Assembly: GCA_945865805.1 (NCBI GenBank)
Contig: CAMBGJ010000010.1
Coordinates: 1 to 32,805, forward strand
DNA length: 32,805 nucleotides
Direction: 5' to 3'
Source of the DNA: Bordetella parapertussis
GTDB taxonomy: Bacteria; Pseudomonadota; Gammaproteobacteria; Burkholderiales; SG8-41
The notes beneath the pieces were generated by a model, which was not told where the DNA came from, made no database searches, and saw nothing but the letters and a program-made list of their open reading frames with translations. The number at the start of each line of letters is the position of its first letter. The stretch's first letter is position 1. A program made the translations under genes and the position numbers. Below are positions 9,879 through 19,244 of the stretch, one piece after another.

Positions 9879-10590
9879 TCACGGCTTCCACACCACGTCA
9901 TCGTCAATGGCGTAGAGCTTGCAGGCACCCTTGGCAATTTGCTCGCACGTGGCCAGGGCGCGTTGCGCCGGGTCGGTCGGCATACCGGGTTTGGGCGGTG
10001 TCACACTCGTGGATGAACCACACTGCCCTGTTGGCCCGATGGCAAAAGCCTTGGGCACTTCATACGCCACCCACTTGCGATAGATTTCGCGGCAATGGTC
10101 ACTGACCAGCGGCACCGCTTCCACGGCGGCCAATGCCGCGAAACGGCTCGCGGGATGCGCTTCACGCAATGATGTGTTGAGCAGCGGCCCGAGCGCCGCC
10201 TTTTGCGTCGGCGACAGCGTGCGCGGGACTACAGTCACTGGCATGTCGATGCTGCGCAAAAATTCCTCCACGGGCTTTAACCAGATATCCAGCCCTGCAC
10301 GGTGGCCAAACATGCCGTGCGCGTCACCCGGTTCGAATATGCCAAATGACATAAACTTCGCCTTGCCGCCTGCTGCGGTATAGCGCGCATGCATCACCTT
10401 GGGCAATTCCGGCCCCCAATAACTGTCGTTATCGCCATAGAACCAGAGGCTCGGCAGCGTGGTTTTTCGCGCGTAGGATTCCAGCGCATCGGCCAGCGTT
10501 TTCTCCCAATTGCAATGCGTAGCGGTATTCTCCATGCGCAATCCGCCGGCAAAATTAATCAGTCCCCGTACCCCCGGAAAAGGCATCGTG
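9879..10590 (-). pseudogene. Dienelactone hydrolase-type alpha/beta hydrolase, 5'-truncated
   Basis: Homology-like sequence begins at about FPGVRGLINFAGGLR; the nucleophile-elbow region is missing; upstream of it the ORF is antisense to the dehydrogenase gene. Confidence 0.6.
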
Positions 10591-12311
10591 CCCAGCGCCA
10601 AGGACGTGACCTTCAAGCGCGAAGCCACTGCCGCATTCAAACCCAAGCCCGTCGCACAGCACCAGGTGATCGGCAAGAGCGTGCCACGTCGCGATCTGCC
10701 TGCCAAGGTTACCGGCGGCGCGGCCTACGTGCAGGATATGCGCCTGCCCGGCATGGTGTTCGGTCGCGTGGTGCGTCCGCCGTCGTATCGCGCCACGTTG
10801 CAAAGCGTGGATGAAGCAGCGGTAAAAGCCATGCCCGGCGTGATCGCCGTAACGCGCGACGGCAACTTTCTGGCGGTAGCCACCGAACGCGAGGAGCAGG
10901 CGATCAAGGCCGCGCAAGCGCTGCGTGCATCGGCCAAGTGGAGTGAAACACCTGATTTGCCTCCGGGCGGTACGGGTGGCACTGCCGCGCTGTATGAACA
11001 TCTGAAAAAGATGCCCTCGCGCGATTCAGTCATCAAAACGGTCGCGTCCGCCATCAGCGGCGGCGGCAAAATCACCAGCATCGAAGCCGAGTATACGCGC
11101 CCGTTTCAGGCGCATGGCTCCATCGGCCCGTCGGCTGCAGTGGCGCAGTTCAAAGACGGCAAGTATCAAGTCTGGACGCACAGCCAGGGCGTGTTTCCGC
11201 TGCGCACTGATCTGGCGAAGGCGCTCAAGACCCCCATTGCCAACGTGACCTGCACCCATGTAGAAGGCGCCGGCTGCTACGGCCACAACGGCGCAGATGA
11301 CGCCGCCTGCGACGCCGCGTTGCTGGCGCGCGCCACCAACGGCCGACCGGTCAAGCTGCAATGGATGCGCGACGACGAATTCGCGTGGGAGCCGTACGGC
11401 TCGGCGATGATCATGAAAATGCAGGCGCAGCTCGACGAAGCGAAAAACATCGTCGGCTGGCAGCACGAAATCTGGAGCCATCCGCACTCCACGCGCCCCA
11501 CCAGCAACCCGGCTGGCATCTGGCGGACCCGGCACCGCCCGCCGTACCGAACAACGGCGCACAGCCCGCAGGCGCGGCCGACCGCAACGCGGTGCCGCTG
11601 TATGATTTTCCGCGTCAGAACATTCTGCTGCACTACCTGACCGACATGCCGGTGCGCACCTCCGCGCTGCGCACGCTGGGTGCCTACGCCAATGTGTTCG
11701 CGCTCGAATCCTTCATCGACGAAGTGGCGCTGGCAGAGGGTGCCGATCCGGTGGAATATCGTCTGCGTCACATGAAAAACCCGCGCGCGCGCGCGGTGAT
11801 TGAATTGGCCGCGCAAAAGGCCGGTTGGAAGCCCAACAGCAAGGGTAACGGCTCGTAGGGTCGAGGCATCGCCTTTGCGCAATACAAAAATCTCGCGTGT
11901 TATTGCGCGGTGGTGGTCGATGTCACCGTGGATCGCAGCGGTGTGGTTAAAGTCACGCGCGCAATCGCCGCGGTGGACGCCGGGCTCATCGTCAACCCGG
12001 ATGGCATCATTAACCAGATCGAAGGCGGCATCATCCAATCGGCGAGCTGGACGCTGAAAGAACAAATTCATTTCGACCGTCAACGCATCACCACACGCTC
12101 GTGGGCTGACTATCCGATTTTCACCTTCAACGACGTGCCAGCGGTGGAAGTGCATCTCATCAACATGCCCAACGAACGCTCGCTCGGCACCGGCGAAGGT
12201 TCGCAAGGCCCGGCGGTGGCGGCCATCGCCAATGCCATCGCCCACGCCACCGGCAAGCGCCCGCGCGATCTGCCGTTCACGCCGGAGAAGATACGTACGT
12301 TGACCACGTAA
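10576..12311 (+). pseudogene. Xanthine dehydrogenase-family molybdopterin-binding (IorB-like) subunit, degraded: 5' truncated, frameshift near 11500-11530, in-frame TAG 11856-11858
   Basis: VGKSVPRRDLPAKVTGGAAYVQDMRLPGMVFGRVVRPP; segments continue in a different frame (11361-11858) and then in the same frame after TAG (to 12311). Confidence 0.82.
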
Positions 12312-12314
12312 ATA

Positions 12315-12704
12315 ATGAATAAAAACATATACTTACGAAATAGTTTTGTGGGCATGGCCGTAGGTGCCTCAGCACTGATGCTCGTCGGCTTGGCCACACC
12401 GCTATCGCAAGCGCAATCCGGCACCGCATCGCCGCGCGAACGCGCTGGCGCGGTGGTGTTCGGCGAATATTGTTCCGTCTGCCACGGCGTGCGACTGCTC
12501 AAGCAAGACACGGCACATGACCTGCGTGCCGCCGTCGCCGACATGTCCGAAGATCACTTCATCTGCAGCGTAAAAACCACGCGCGGCGCGATGCCGTCGT
12601 TTGCCAGGCAGTTGAAAGACGAACAACTCGCCGACGTCTACGCCTACGTCAAGCGCGGCCACACGCCTGATCTCGACGACGTGCGCATGGAAAGCAACCA
12701 CTGA
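12315..12704 (+). CDS. Cytochrome c family protein (c-type heme, secreted)
   Basis: Signal peptide plus CSVCH heme motif and AMPSF. Confidence 0.85.
   Translation: MNKNIYLRNSFVGMAVGASALMLVGLATPLSQAQSGTASPRERAGAVVFGEYCSVCHGVRLLKQDTAHDLRAAVADMSEDHFICSVKTTRGAMPSFARQLKDEQLADVYAYVKRGHTPDLDDVRMESNH
12318..12336 (-). repeat. Dispersed AT-rich repeat, copy 4 (GTAAGTATATGTTTTTATT), immediately after the cytochrome c ATG
   Basis: 18/19 match; encodes NKNIYL at the N-terminus. Confidence 0.85.
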
Positions 12705-12736
12705 ACACACCGCGCCTTTGCGCCGCAGCGGCTGTC

Positions 12737-13216
12737 GTGCTGTACGCGGCGGCCTGCGCCTACGGCTACTGGCATGCCGCCACGCATGCCACGTTCGAGG
12801 TGCAACTCATCTACCGCACCGAAACCGGCGTGGTGAATCAGATGCGCAACAGCCTGCTCGAATTTCTCGACAACGACGGCAGCGTACTCGCGCGCGCCAG
12901 CATCGACACGCGGCAAAACGTGGTGTGGCTGGCCCACCCCGACAAAGGCCAATGCGGGCCGGGCCTCAAGGGCGACGACTATCGCCAGTGCGTTCAAACC
13001 CAGGCCGAGTGGATACCCCACTGGGCACGCGACGTGCGCCACGCTAACATTACCCTCGGTCGCTGCAGCCTTGCCCGCCGCCCGGTGCGGATAGAAATCC
13101 GACGGGATGGTCTCGCGCTGTGGTGGCTGACGTGGATGAAACCGCCCCCTACCGGCAACCGGCCGTTTACGCGGTATAGCGCGCGGATTGCGGTGGATAA
13201 TCGGGGGTGTGAGTAA
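12737..13216 (+). CDS. Hypothetical exported or membrane-anchored protein (start may be upstream of 12737)
   Basis: Hydrophobic N-terminus; open frame following the cytochrome c gene. Confidence 0.5.
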   Translation: MLYAAACAYGYWHAATHATFEVQLIYRTETGVVNQMRNSLLEFLDNDGSVLARASIDTRQNVVWLAHPDKGQCGPGLKGDDYRQCVQTQAEWIPHWARDVRHANITLGRCSLARRPVRIEIRRDGLALWWLTWMKPPPTGNRPFTRYSARIAVDNRGCE

Positions 13217-13270
13217 AGTGCGAGTACCGTGGGTATGACCTGCGATATGTTGTAGGGCTGTGGGAGCAAG

Positions 13271-13348
13271 CGTAGCCGTATGGAGCGCAGCGCAATACGG
13301 AAAACACATTGGCCACTTCCTCATTCCCTGCGCTCCATACGGGCTACG
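13271..13348. repeat. REP-like inverted repeat (CGTAGCCGTATGGAGCGCAG ... CTGCGCTCCATACGGGCTACG)
   Basis: Arms 13271-13290 and 13328-13348 are reverse complements apart from one inserted base; inner CCGTAT/ATACGG hairpin in the left arm. Confidence 0.8.
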
Positions 13349-13365
13349 AACCTCAATAAAAACTC

Positions 13366-13384
13366 ATATAAAACAAATACTTAC
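13366..13384 (-). repeat. Dispersed AT-rich repeat, copy 5 (GTAAGTATTTGTTTTATAT), supplies the stop codon of the SDR gene
   Basis: First 15 nt identical to consensus; SDR stop TAA (13381-13383) is core positions 2-4. Confidence 0.85.
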
Positions 13385-14154
13385 AAAACTCCCGACACCC
13401 CGCCATCCACATGTATGCAAGTCCCCGTGACATAACTCGCCGCGTCCGACGCCAGAAACGCGATCACGTTGGCGACTTCTTCGGACTCACCCATGCGGCC
13501 CATCGGGATGGATTTACTGTTGCGTGCGTAATGATCTTCGACGGAAATTTTATTGCGTGCGGCGCCGCGCTCCTGGCCTGCGGATTTGATTTTGCCGACG
13601 GCCACGGCGTTCACCAATATGTTGTCGGCGGCGACTTCCTTCGATAAACCCTTGGTCAGCGCCAGGCCCGCTGCGCGGCTTACCGTGGTCGGGAACATCG
13701 CCGCACCCGGCTGTTTGGCGCCCACCATGTTCAGGTTGATGATGCGCCCGCCGCCCTGCTTTTTCATATGCGGAATCGCCGCGCGTGCAGTGCGTATCTG
13801 CGCGAACACCATGATGTTGATGTCGTTCTGCCACGCCTCGTCGAGCACGCTGGCAAACGCCGCCTGCCCTGATCCACCCGCGTTGTTAACCACCACGTCG
13901 ATGCGGCCGAAGTGTTTGACGGTGGCTTCGATGAACGCTTCCATCTCCCCCGCCTTGCTGGCGTCGCCGGTCATGCACATCACGTCGCCACCCGCTGTGC
14001 GCATCTCGCTGGCGAGTGCATCCAGCGCATCCTTGCGCCGCGCGCAAAACGCGACCTTCGCGCCTTCGGCAACGAAACGTTGCACGGTGGCGCGCCCTAT
14101 GCCTTCGCTGCCGCCGGTGACCGCGACTACCTTGCCCTTGAGTCCGAGTTCCAT
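13381..14154 (-). CDS. Short-chain dehydrogenase/reductase (SDR)
   Basis: VTGGSEGIGRA, NNAGG, TGTCIHVDGGVSGVL; catalytic-region substitutions not examined further. Confidence 0.9.
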   Translation of the reverse strand: MELGLKGKVVAVTGGSEGIGRATVQRFVAEGAKVAFCARRKDALDALASEMRTAGGDVMCMTGDASKAGEMEAFIEATVKHFGRIDVVVNNAGGSGQAAFASVLDEAWQNDINIMVFAQIRTARAAIPHMKKQGGGRIINLNMVGAKQPGAAMFPTTVSRAAGLALTKGLSKEVAADNILVNAVAVGKIKSAGQERGAARNKISVEDHYARNSKSIPMGRMGESEEVANVIAFLASDAASYVTGTCIHVDGGVSGVL

Positions 14155-14333
14155 TTTCGTTTCCTTGCCGTTGAATTAAAAGGCGATTTTGACATACCCG
14201 AGCGCCGCGCTCGTGTGCAGGAGAAACATTTGCTTACACACACGCGAACTCTGTTACCTGCCAGGCGTAGGCTACGCTTGCGGTCATTCGTTATGGTTAG
14301 CGTGGGTTTCCACAACAACCAGGAGAACAGGCC

Positions 14334-14456
14334 ATGAAAGCAGTCAAACTTGTCATTGCGGTCACCCTTGCGGCGCTGTTGTCCGGCTGCATCATCCTTC
14401 CCGTCGGCGGTGGCGGCGGCCGCGGACATCATCATCACGGCGGCCATCACCGCTAG
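14334..14456 (+). CDS. Small (40 aa) lipoprotein with Gly/His-rich tail
   Basis: MKAVKLVIAVTLAALLSGCIILPVGGGGGRGHHHHGGHHR*; lipobox LSGC; AGGAG upstream; absent from the ORF track because of length. Confidence 0.65.
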   Translation: MKAVKLVIAVTLAALLSGCIILPVGGGGGRGHHHHGGHHR

Positions 14457-14506
14457 CAGCACCGGGGCTGATGGCCCAGTGGGCGCATGTTAAACTTGCG
14501 CCCACC

Positions 14507-15481
14507 ATGAAAATAGTCATCCCTGACGATTACCACGGGCTGGTGCCCCAGCTCGATAGCTATAACAAACTGGTCGGCCACGAGGTGACGGTGCTGCGTG
14601 ATGTGGCGCCGTCGTTTGCAACGCTGGTCGAAAAACTGCGCGACGCCGAAATCATTGTCGCCGTGCGCGAGCGCACCGATTTCACCCGTGCGCTGATCGA
14701 GCAACTACCAAACCTAAAGCTCATCGTGCAGACCGGGCGCAGCGCGCACAGCGTCGATATGCAAGCCTGCACCGATCACGGCATTGCGGTGTGTGCCGGT
14801 TCGCACGCCTCGCCCCACACCGTGGCCGAGCACACCTGGGCGCTGATTTTCGCCTGCGTGCGGCGCATCAGTGATGACGCCGCCACCTTCAAAGCAGGCA
14901 AATGGCGCGACTGGTTCAGCGTCAGCCTGCGTGGCAAAACACTCGGCATTTATGGTCTTGGCAGAATCGGCGAGCCGGTGGCGGCTGCCGGTGCGGCGTT
15001 TGGCATGCGCGTGCTGTGTTATGCGCGCGAGGCGACCGCCAAACGCGCGCGCGAGCTGGGCTATGAAGCCGCCGCAACCAGGGCGGATTTCTTCGCCCAA
15101 TCCGATGTGCTGAGCGTCAATCTGCGCATGATCGAAGCCACGCGCGGCATCATCACCGCCGCTGATCTGGCGCTGATGAAACCCACCGCGCTGATCGTCA
15201 ACACCTCGCGCGCGGAACTGTTCGCGCCCGGCGTGCTGGTGGATGCGCTGAAAAAGGGCCGCCCCGGCTTTGCCGCCACGGACGTATACGAAAAGGAACC
15301 GGTGCAAAACGGTGATCATCCGCTGTTAAAGCTGCCCAATGCCCTCTGCACGCCGCATACCGCGTGGCTGGAACCGTACACCTATGAATTGTATTTCGGC
15401 GAAGCCTTCGAGCAGGCCGCTGCCTACGCGGCGGGCAAGCCGGTAAAATTGCTGAATTCTGGCGTTGTGCCGCGAAAATAA
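14507..15481 (+). CDS. D-2-hydroxyacid dehydrogenase (NAD-binding)
   Basis: LGIYGLGRIGEPVAAAGAAFGMRV; MKPTALIVNTSRAELF; CTPHTAWLE. Start placed at ATG 14507. Confidence 0.9.
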   Translation: MKIVIPDDYHGLVPQLDSYNKLVGHEVTVLRDVAPSFATLVEKLRDAEIIVAVRERTDFTRALIEQLPNLKLIVQTGRSAHSVDMQACTDHGIAVCAGSHASPHTVAEHTWALIFACVRRISDDAATFKAGKWRDWFSVSLRGKTLGIYGLGRIGEPVAAAGAAFGMRVLCYAREATAKRARELGYEAAATRADFFAQSDVLSVNLRMIEATRGIITAADLALMKPTALIVNTSRAELFAPGVLVDALKKGRPGFAATDVYEKEPVQNGDHPLLKLPNALCTPHTAWLEPYTYELYFGEAFEQAAAYAAGKPVKLLNSGVVPRK

Positions 15482-15512
15482 CGCCAACCAACGCTAAAGG
15501 AAGGAGTTCTAC

Positions 15513-16493
15513 ATGCGTCCTACGTCCCATCGCAGCCGCACGACGGTCATCGCCACAGCCGTGTTACTGGCCTTTTCCGCCGCGCACGCCGCCGCACAAA
15601 ATTACCCCGCGCGCCCGGTGCGCATGATCGTTGCCAACGGCCCCGGCTCCGCGCCCGATGTGATCGCGCGGCTGCTTGGCGCCAAACTCGCCGAATCGTG
15701 GGGCCAGCCGCTGGTAATCGACAACCGCCCCGGCGCCACCGGCCTGATCGCGGTGGAGCTGCTCGCCAAGTCCGCGCCCGATGGCCATACCATGTTCCTC
15801 AGCACCATGACGCAGTTGATCGGCATGCTGATGTTTCAAAAATACCAGCTCGCCACCGAGCTTGCGCCGGTAACACTCGTCGGCACCACACCATTTGCTA
15901 TCGTGGTGCCCGCGTCGTTACCGGTGAAAACCATCGCCGAATGGATTACCTACGCCAAGGGGCGGCAGGGGCAATTGCTGTATGGCTCCGGCGGCAACTG
16001 GGGTTCGTCGCACCTGTGCATCGAAAAAATGAACGCGATGGCGGGCCTGAAAATGACCCATGTGCCTTACGCGAATACCGCGACCACGCTGTCAGATCTT
16101 ATTGGCGGCGCGATACACATTTATTGTCCGGCGGTGCCGTCGCTACCGGCCTTCATGGCCAGCGGCAAAGTGCGCACGATAGGCGTTACCTATCAAAAAC
16201 CGACCCGACTCGCGCCAGGTCTGGTGCCGGTATCAGACACGCTGCCGGGCTTTGAAATGCTCGGCTGGTATGGCATGAATGTGCCGCTGAAAACCCCGCC
16301 GGATGTCGTCGCCAAGATTAATGCCGAACTGGTGAAGGCGTTGAAGAACCCGGAACTCGCGGAACGCATGCAGGTCGTGGGTGCCGAGGCCGTAGGCTCC
16401 ACCACGGCGGAGTTCGCAGCCTTCCTGAAAAAAGACACCGATCACTGGACCAAGGTGCTGAAGGAAAGCGGCGCGAAATTCGGCGCGAAATAA
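15513..16493 (+). CDS. Tripartite tricarboxylate transporter substrate-binding protein (Bug/TctC family)
   Basis: NYPARPVRMIVANGPGSAPDVIARLLGAKLAESWGQPLVIDNRPGATG. Confidence 0.93.
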   Translation: MRPTSHRSRTTVIATAVLLAFSAAHAAAQNYPARPVRMIVANGPGSAPDVIARLLGAKLAESWGQPLVIDNRPGATGLIAVELLAKSAPDGHTMFLSTMTQLIGMLMFQKYQLATELAPVTLVGTTPFAIVVPASLPVKTIAEWITYAKGRQGQLLYGSGGNWGSSHLCIEKMNAMAGLKMTHVPYANTATTLSDLIGGAIHIYCPAVPSLPAFMASGKVRTIGVTYQKPTRLAPGLVPVSDTLPGFEMLGWYGMNVPLKTPPDVVAKINAELVKALKNPELAERMQVVGAEAVGSTTAEFAAFLKKDTDHWTKVLKESGAKFGAK

Positions 16494-16582
16494 AATAATA
16501 ACGATAACCGCCACGCCGCCACGCAACGCTGGTTTGTTGTTTGTACTCCCCCGATTCACCATCCTCAGCCAGGGAACCCCAT

Positions 16583-16996
16583 ATGGAAAAGCAAGCCTAC
16601 AAACTGCGGCACATCGCATTGTCGGTACCGGATGTCGCGGCAGCACAAAAATTCTTCGAGGAAGCCTTCGGTATGACGCACGCTGGCAACGCGCAAAACG
16701 GCGTCTACATGACCGACGGCACCATGAACGTCGCGCTGCTCGCCAAGGGCGGCCAGGTGCCGGGGGTCGAACACCCCTACTATGGCGTGATGCATTTTGG
16801 CATGTGGGTGGATAACCTCGAGCAGGCCGAAGCGCAAGTCAAAGCTGCGGGCGCCACGCATTTCCAGGGCCGCCCGCCCAACACGCCCAACAGTTTTTAC
16901 GAAGTGAAATACCGCGATCCCGCGGTTGGCGTGTTCGACATCACCGCCAGCGGCTGGAAAGGCGCGGTCAAGAACGTCGAGCCCGCGGCATCCTAG
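16583..16996 (+). CDS. VOC/glyoxalase family protein
   Basis: LRHIALSVPDVAAAQKFFEEAFGM ... FDITASGW. Confidence 0.85.
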   Translation: MEKQAYKLRHIALSVPDVAAAQKFFEEAFGMTHAGNAQNGVYMTDGTMNVALLAKGGQVPGVEHPYYGVMHFGMWVDNLEQAEAQVKAAGATHFQGRPPNTPNSFYEVKYRDPAVGVFDITASGWKGAVKNVEPAAS

Positions 16997-16998
16997 CC

Positions 16999-18222
16999 GT
17001 GGCGGCCGCGGCAATGTTTCCGGTGCTCATCGTCGGCGCCGGGCCGGTGGGCTTGTGCCTGGCGCGTTACCTCGAACAACAAGGCGTGCGTAGCTGTATC
17101 GTTGAGCGGTTCAATGAACAGGATTTCAACGAGCAAGAGGCGCGTGCCGGCAGCATCCACCCCGCCACGCTGGAAATGCTCGACACGCTCGGCCTCTATC
17201 ATCGCATGGAGCGACGCGGGTTGATTTCACCCACGGTGCAATATTGGGATCGCGTCACCGACGAAATGTTTGCCGAACTCGATCACGTGGTGTTGAAAAA
17301 CGACACGCGTTTTCCGTATGTGCTGCAATGCGAACGCACCAAGATCATCGATGAAGCCATGCAGATGATGCGCGCTTCGCCTTTGTGCGATATCCGCATG
17401 TCCACCGAATTCAAATCGTTCACGCAGGATGGCGACGGCGTGGATGCGGTGGTCACCAATGCCGCAGGCGAAGACGAATCCATCCGCGCGCAATTCATCG
17501 TCAGCGCCGAGGGCGGACGTAGCATCGTGCGTAAAACACTGGACATCGCGTTCGAGGGTTACACCTACCCTGAGCGCACGCTGACGGTGGCGGTGTGTCA
17601 TGATTTCGACAAGCTGCACGGTTACTCGTATCGCAACTATCTGTCCGATCCGGATCAATGGTCCAATCTCTTCAAGTGGGTGCAGCCGGAGCGTTGGCGC
17701 GTACACTTCCCCACCGACATCAACGACGATCCGGACAAGGTGCTGAGCGACGAACACATCCAGATGCAGTTGCAGAAGTTCCTGCCCAGCGACCAACCGT
17801 ATGAAGTGGTGCATCGCACGCTCTACACCGTGCACCAGCGCGTGGCCACCACCTTCCGCAAAGGCCGCGCGATACTCGCGGGCGATTCAGCGCACATCAA
17901 CAGTCCCATCGGCGCCATGGGCATGAACAGTGGCATCCATGACGCGATGAATCTCGGCGAAAAACTCACCGGCATCCTGCGCGGACAATACGATCACGAT
18001 GTGCTGGATCGCTACACGCGCCAGCGCAAACACGTGGCGTTGAATCACACCCAGTTACAAACCGAACGCAACAAGAAACTGCTCACCGAAAAAGACCCGG
18101 TGGTGCGGCAAAAAAATCACGATAACCTGAAACGCATCGCCAATGATGCGAAACTCGCGCATGATTTCATGATGCGCAGTTCGCTGATGAACAGTGTGCG
18201 CGAAGCTGCGGAGATTACTTGA
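16999..18222 (+). CDS. FAD-dependent aromatic-type monooxygenase
   Basis: VLIVGAGPVGLCLARYLEQQGV; GDSAHINSPIGAMGMNSGIHDAMNLGEKL. Confidence 0.92.
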   Translation: MAAAAMFPVLIVGAGPVGLCLARYLEQQGVRSCIVERFNEQDFNEQEARAGSIHPATLEMLDTLGLYHRMERRGLISPTVQYWDRVTDEMFAELDHVVLKNDTRFPYVLQCERTKIIDEAMQMMRASPLCDIRMSTEFKSFTQDGDGVDAVVTNAAGEDESIRAQFIVSAEGGRSIVRKTLDIAFEGYTYPERTLTVAVCHDFDKLHGYSYRNYLSDPDQWSNLFKWVQPERWRVHFPTDINDDPDKVLSDEHIQMQLQKFLPSDQPYEVVHRTLYTVHQRVATTFRKGRAILAGDSAHINSPIGAMGMNSGIHDAMNLGEKLTGILRGQYDHDVLDRYTRQRKHVALNHTQLQTERNKKLLTEKDPVVRQKNHDNLKRIANDAKLAHDFMMRSSLMNSVREAAEIT

Positions 18223-19208
18223 GCGATTATCCTGGCCTTGCGGCCCGTCGCACCCTTGGCGGGCTTGCTGCTGCAATGCTCGCCGGTGCCGCGTTTACTA
18301 CTCATGCGCAGAACTACCCTGCCCGCACGCTGCGCATCATCTCGCCCTTCGCCCCTAGCGGCAGCAACGACGTGGTGGCGCGGCTGATCAGCTCGCGTCT
18401 GAGCGAAGCACTCGGGCAATCGGTCATCGTGGAAAACCGCGCGGGCGCGGGCGGTGTGCTGGGCACCGAATTCGGCGCGCGGGCCGCGCCCGATGGCTAT
18501 ACGCTGACCGTCGTCACCAATGCCACGCTGGCCATCGTACCGGCGCTGCAAAAAACGTCTTACGACCCGCTGCGCGATTTTGCGCCCGTCGGGCTGGTGG
18601 GCACCTCGCCCTATGTGGTGATCGTGCATCCCGCAGTACCGGTGCGCAACATTTAGCAACTGGTGACGCTGGTGAAATCGCGTCCCAAACAGGTGGAATT
18701 CGGCTCCGGCGGCATCGGTACGCCAGGGCATCTGGCGGGTGAAATGCTCAACACCATGACTGGTATGAAAATGGTGCACGTGCCGTACAAAGTGGGCAAT
18801 CTTGCGCTCAACGATTTGCACGGCGGTCATATCTCGGTGACGTTTTCCAACACCATTACCTCGTCCGAGTTCATCAAGGCGGGCCGCATACGCGCGCTGG
18901 CCGCGACCAGCGCCAAACGCATCAGCGCATTTCCCGATCTGCCGACCGTGGCCGAATCGGGCGCACCGGGTTATGAGTTCGTGCTGTGGCTGGGGCTGGC
19001 CGTGCCGGGCGCGACCGCACCGGTCATCGTGCAGCAACTCAGCAAGTCGTTGATGAAAACCCTGCAGGACAAAGTGCTGCACGAACGCTTTGCCGCGCAA
19101 TCAATCGAAGTGCTGAGCAGCACGCCGCAGGAATTCAGCGAGAAAATCAAACGCGACATGGGCGTCTACGCCAGGCTGGTCAAGGATGCCGGTGCGCGCG
19201 TGGAATAA
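18219..19208 (+). pseudogene. Bug/TctC family receptor interrupted by in-frame TAG (18654-18656)
   Basis: Same-frame ORFs 18219-18656 and 18663-19208; family sequence continuous across TAG (VPVRNI*QLVTLVKSRP). Confidence 0.82.
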
Positions 19209-19212
19209 ATAT

Positions 19213-19241
19213 TAAAATATCCTTTTAAAACAAATACTTAC
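19213..19241 (-). repeat. Dispersed AT-rich repeat, copy 6 (GTAAGTATTTGTTTTAAAAGGATATTTTA)
   Basis: First 15 nt identical to consensus; extended similarity to copies 7 and 9; ends 3 nt before ATG 19245. Confidence 0.85.
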
Positions 19242-19244
19242 AAT

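Noticed and set aside
14219-14237. AGGAGAAACATTTGCTTAC upstream of the SDR gene as a repeat copy
   Set aside because: About 13/19; too degenerate without a genome-wide score threshold.
14189-14506. N-terminal extension of the 2-hydroxyacid dehydrogenase ORF
   Set aside because: Overlaps the small lipoprotein in another frame; homology-like sequence begins at MKIVIPDDYHG (14507).
11856-18656. TAG reassignment (pyrrolysine or genetic code change)
   Set aside because: TAG appears to be a genuine terminator of several intact genes here (fabZ, rnhB, UGSC, VOC protein, methyltransferase).
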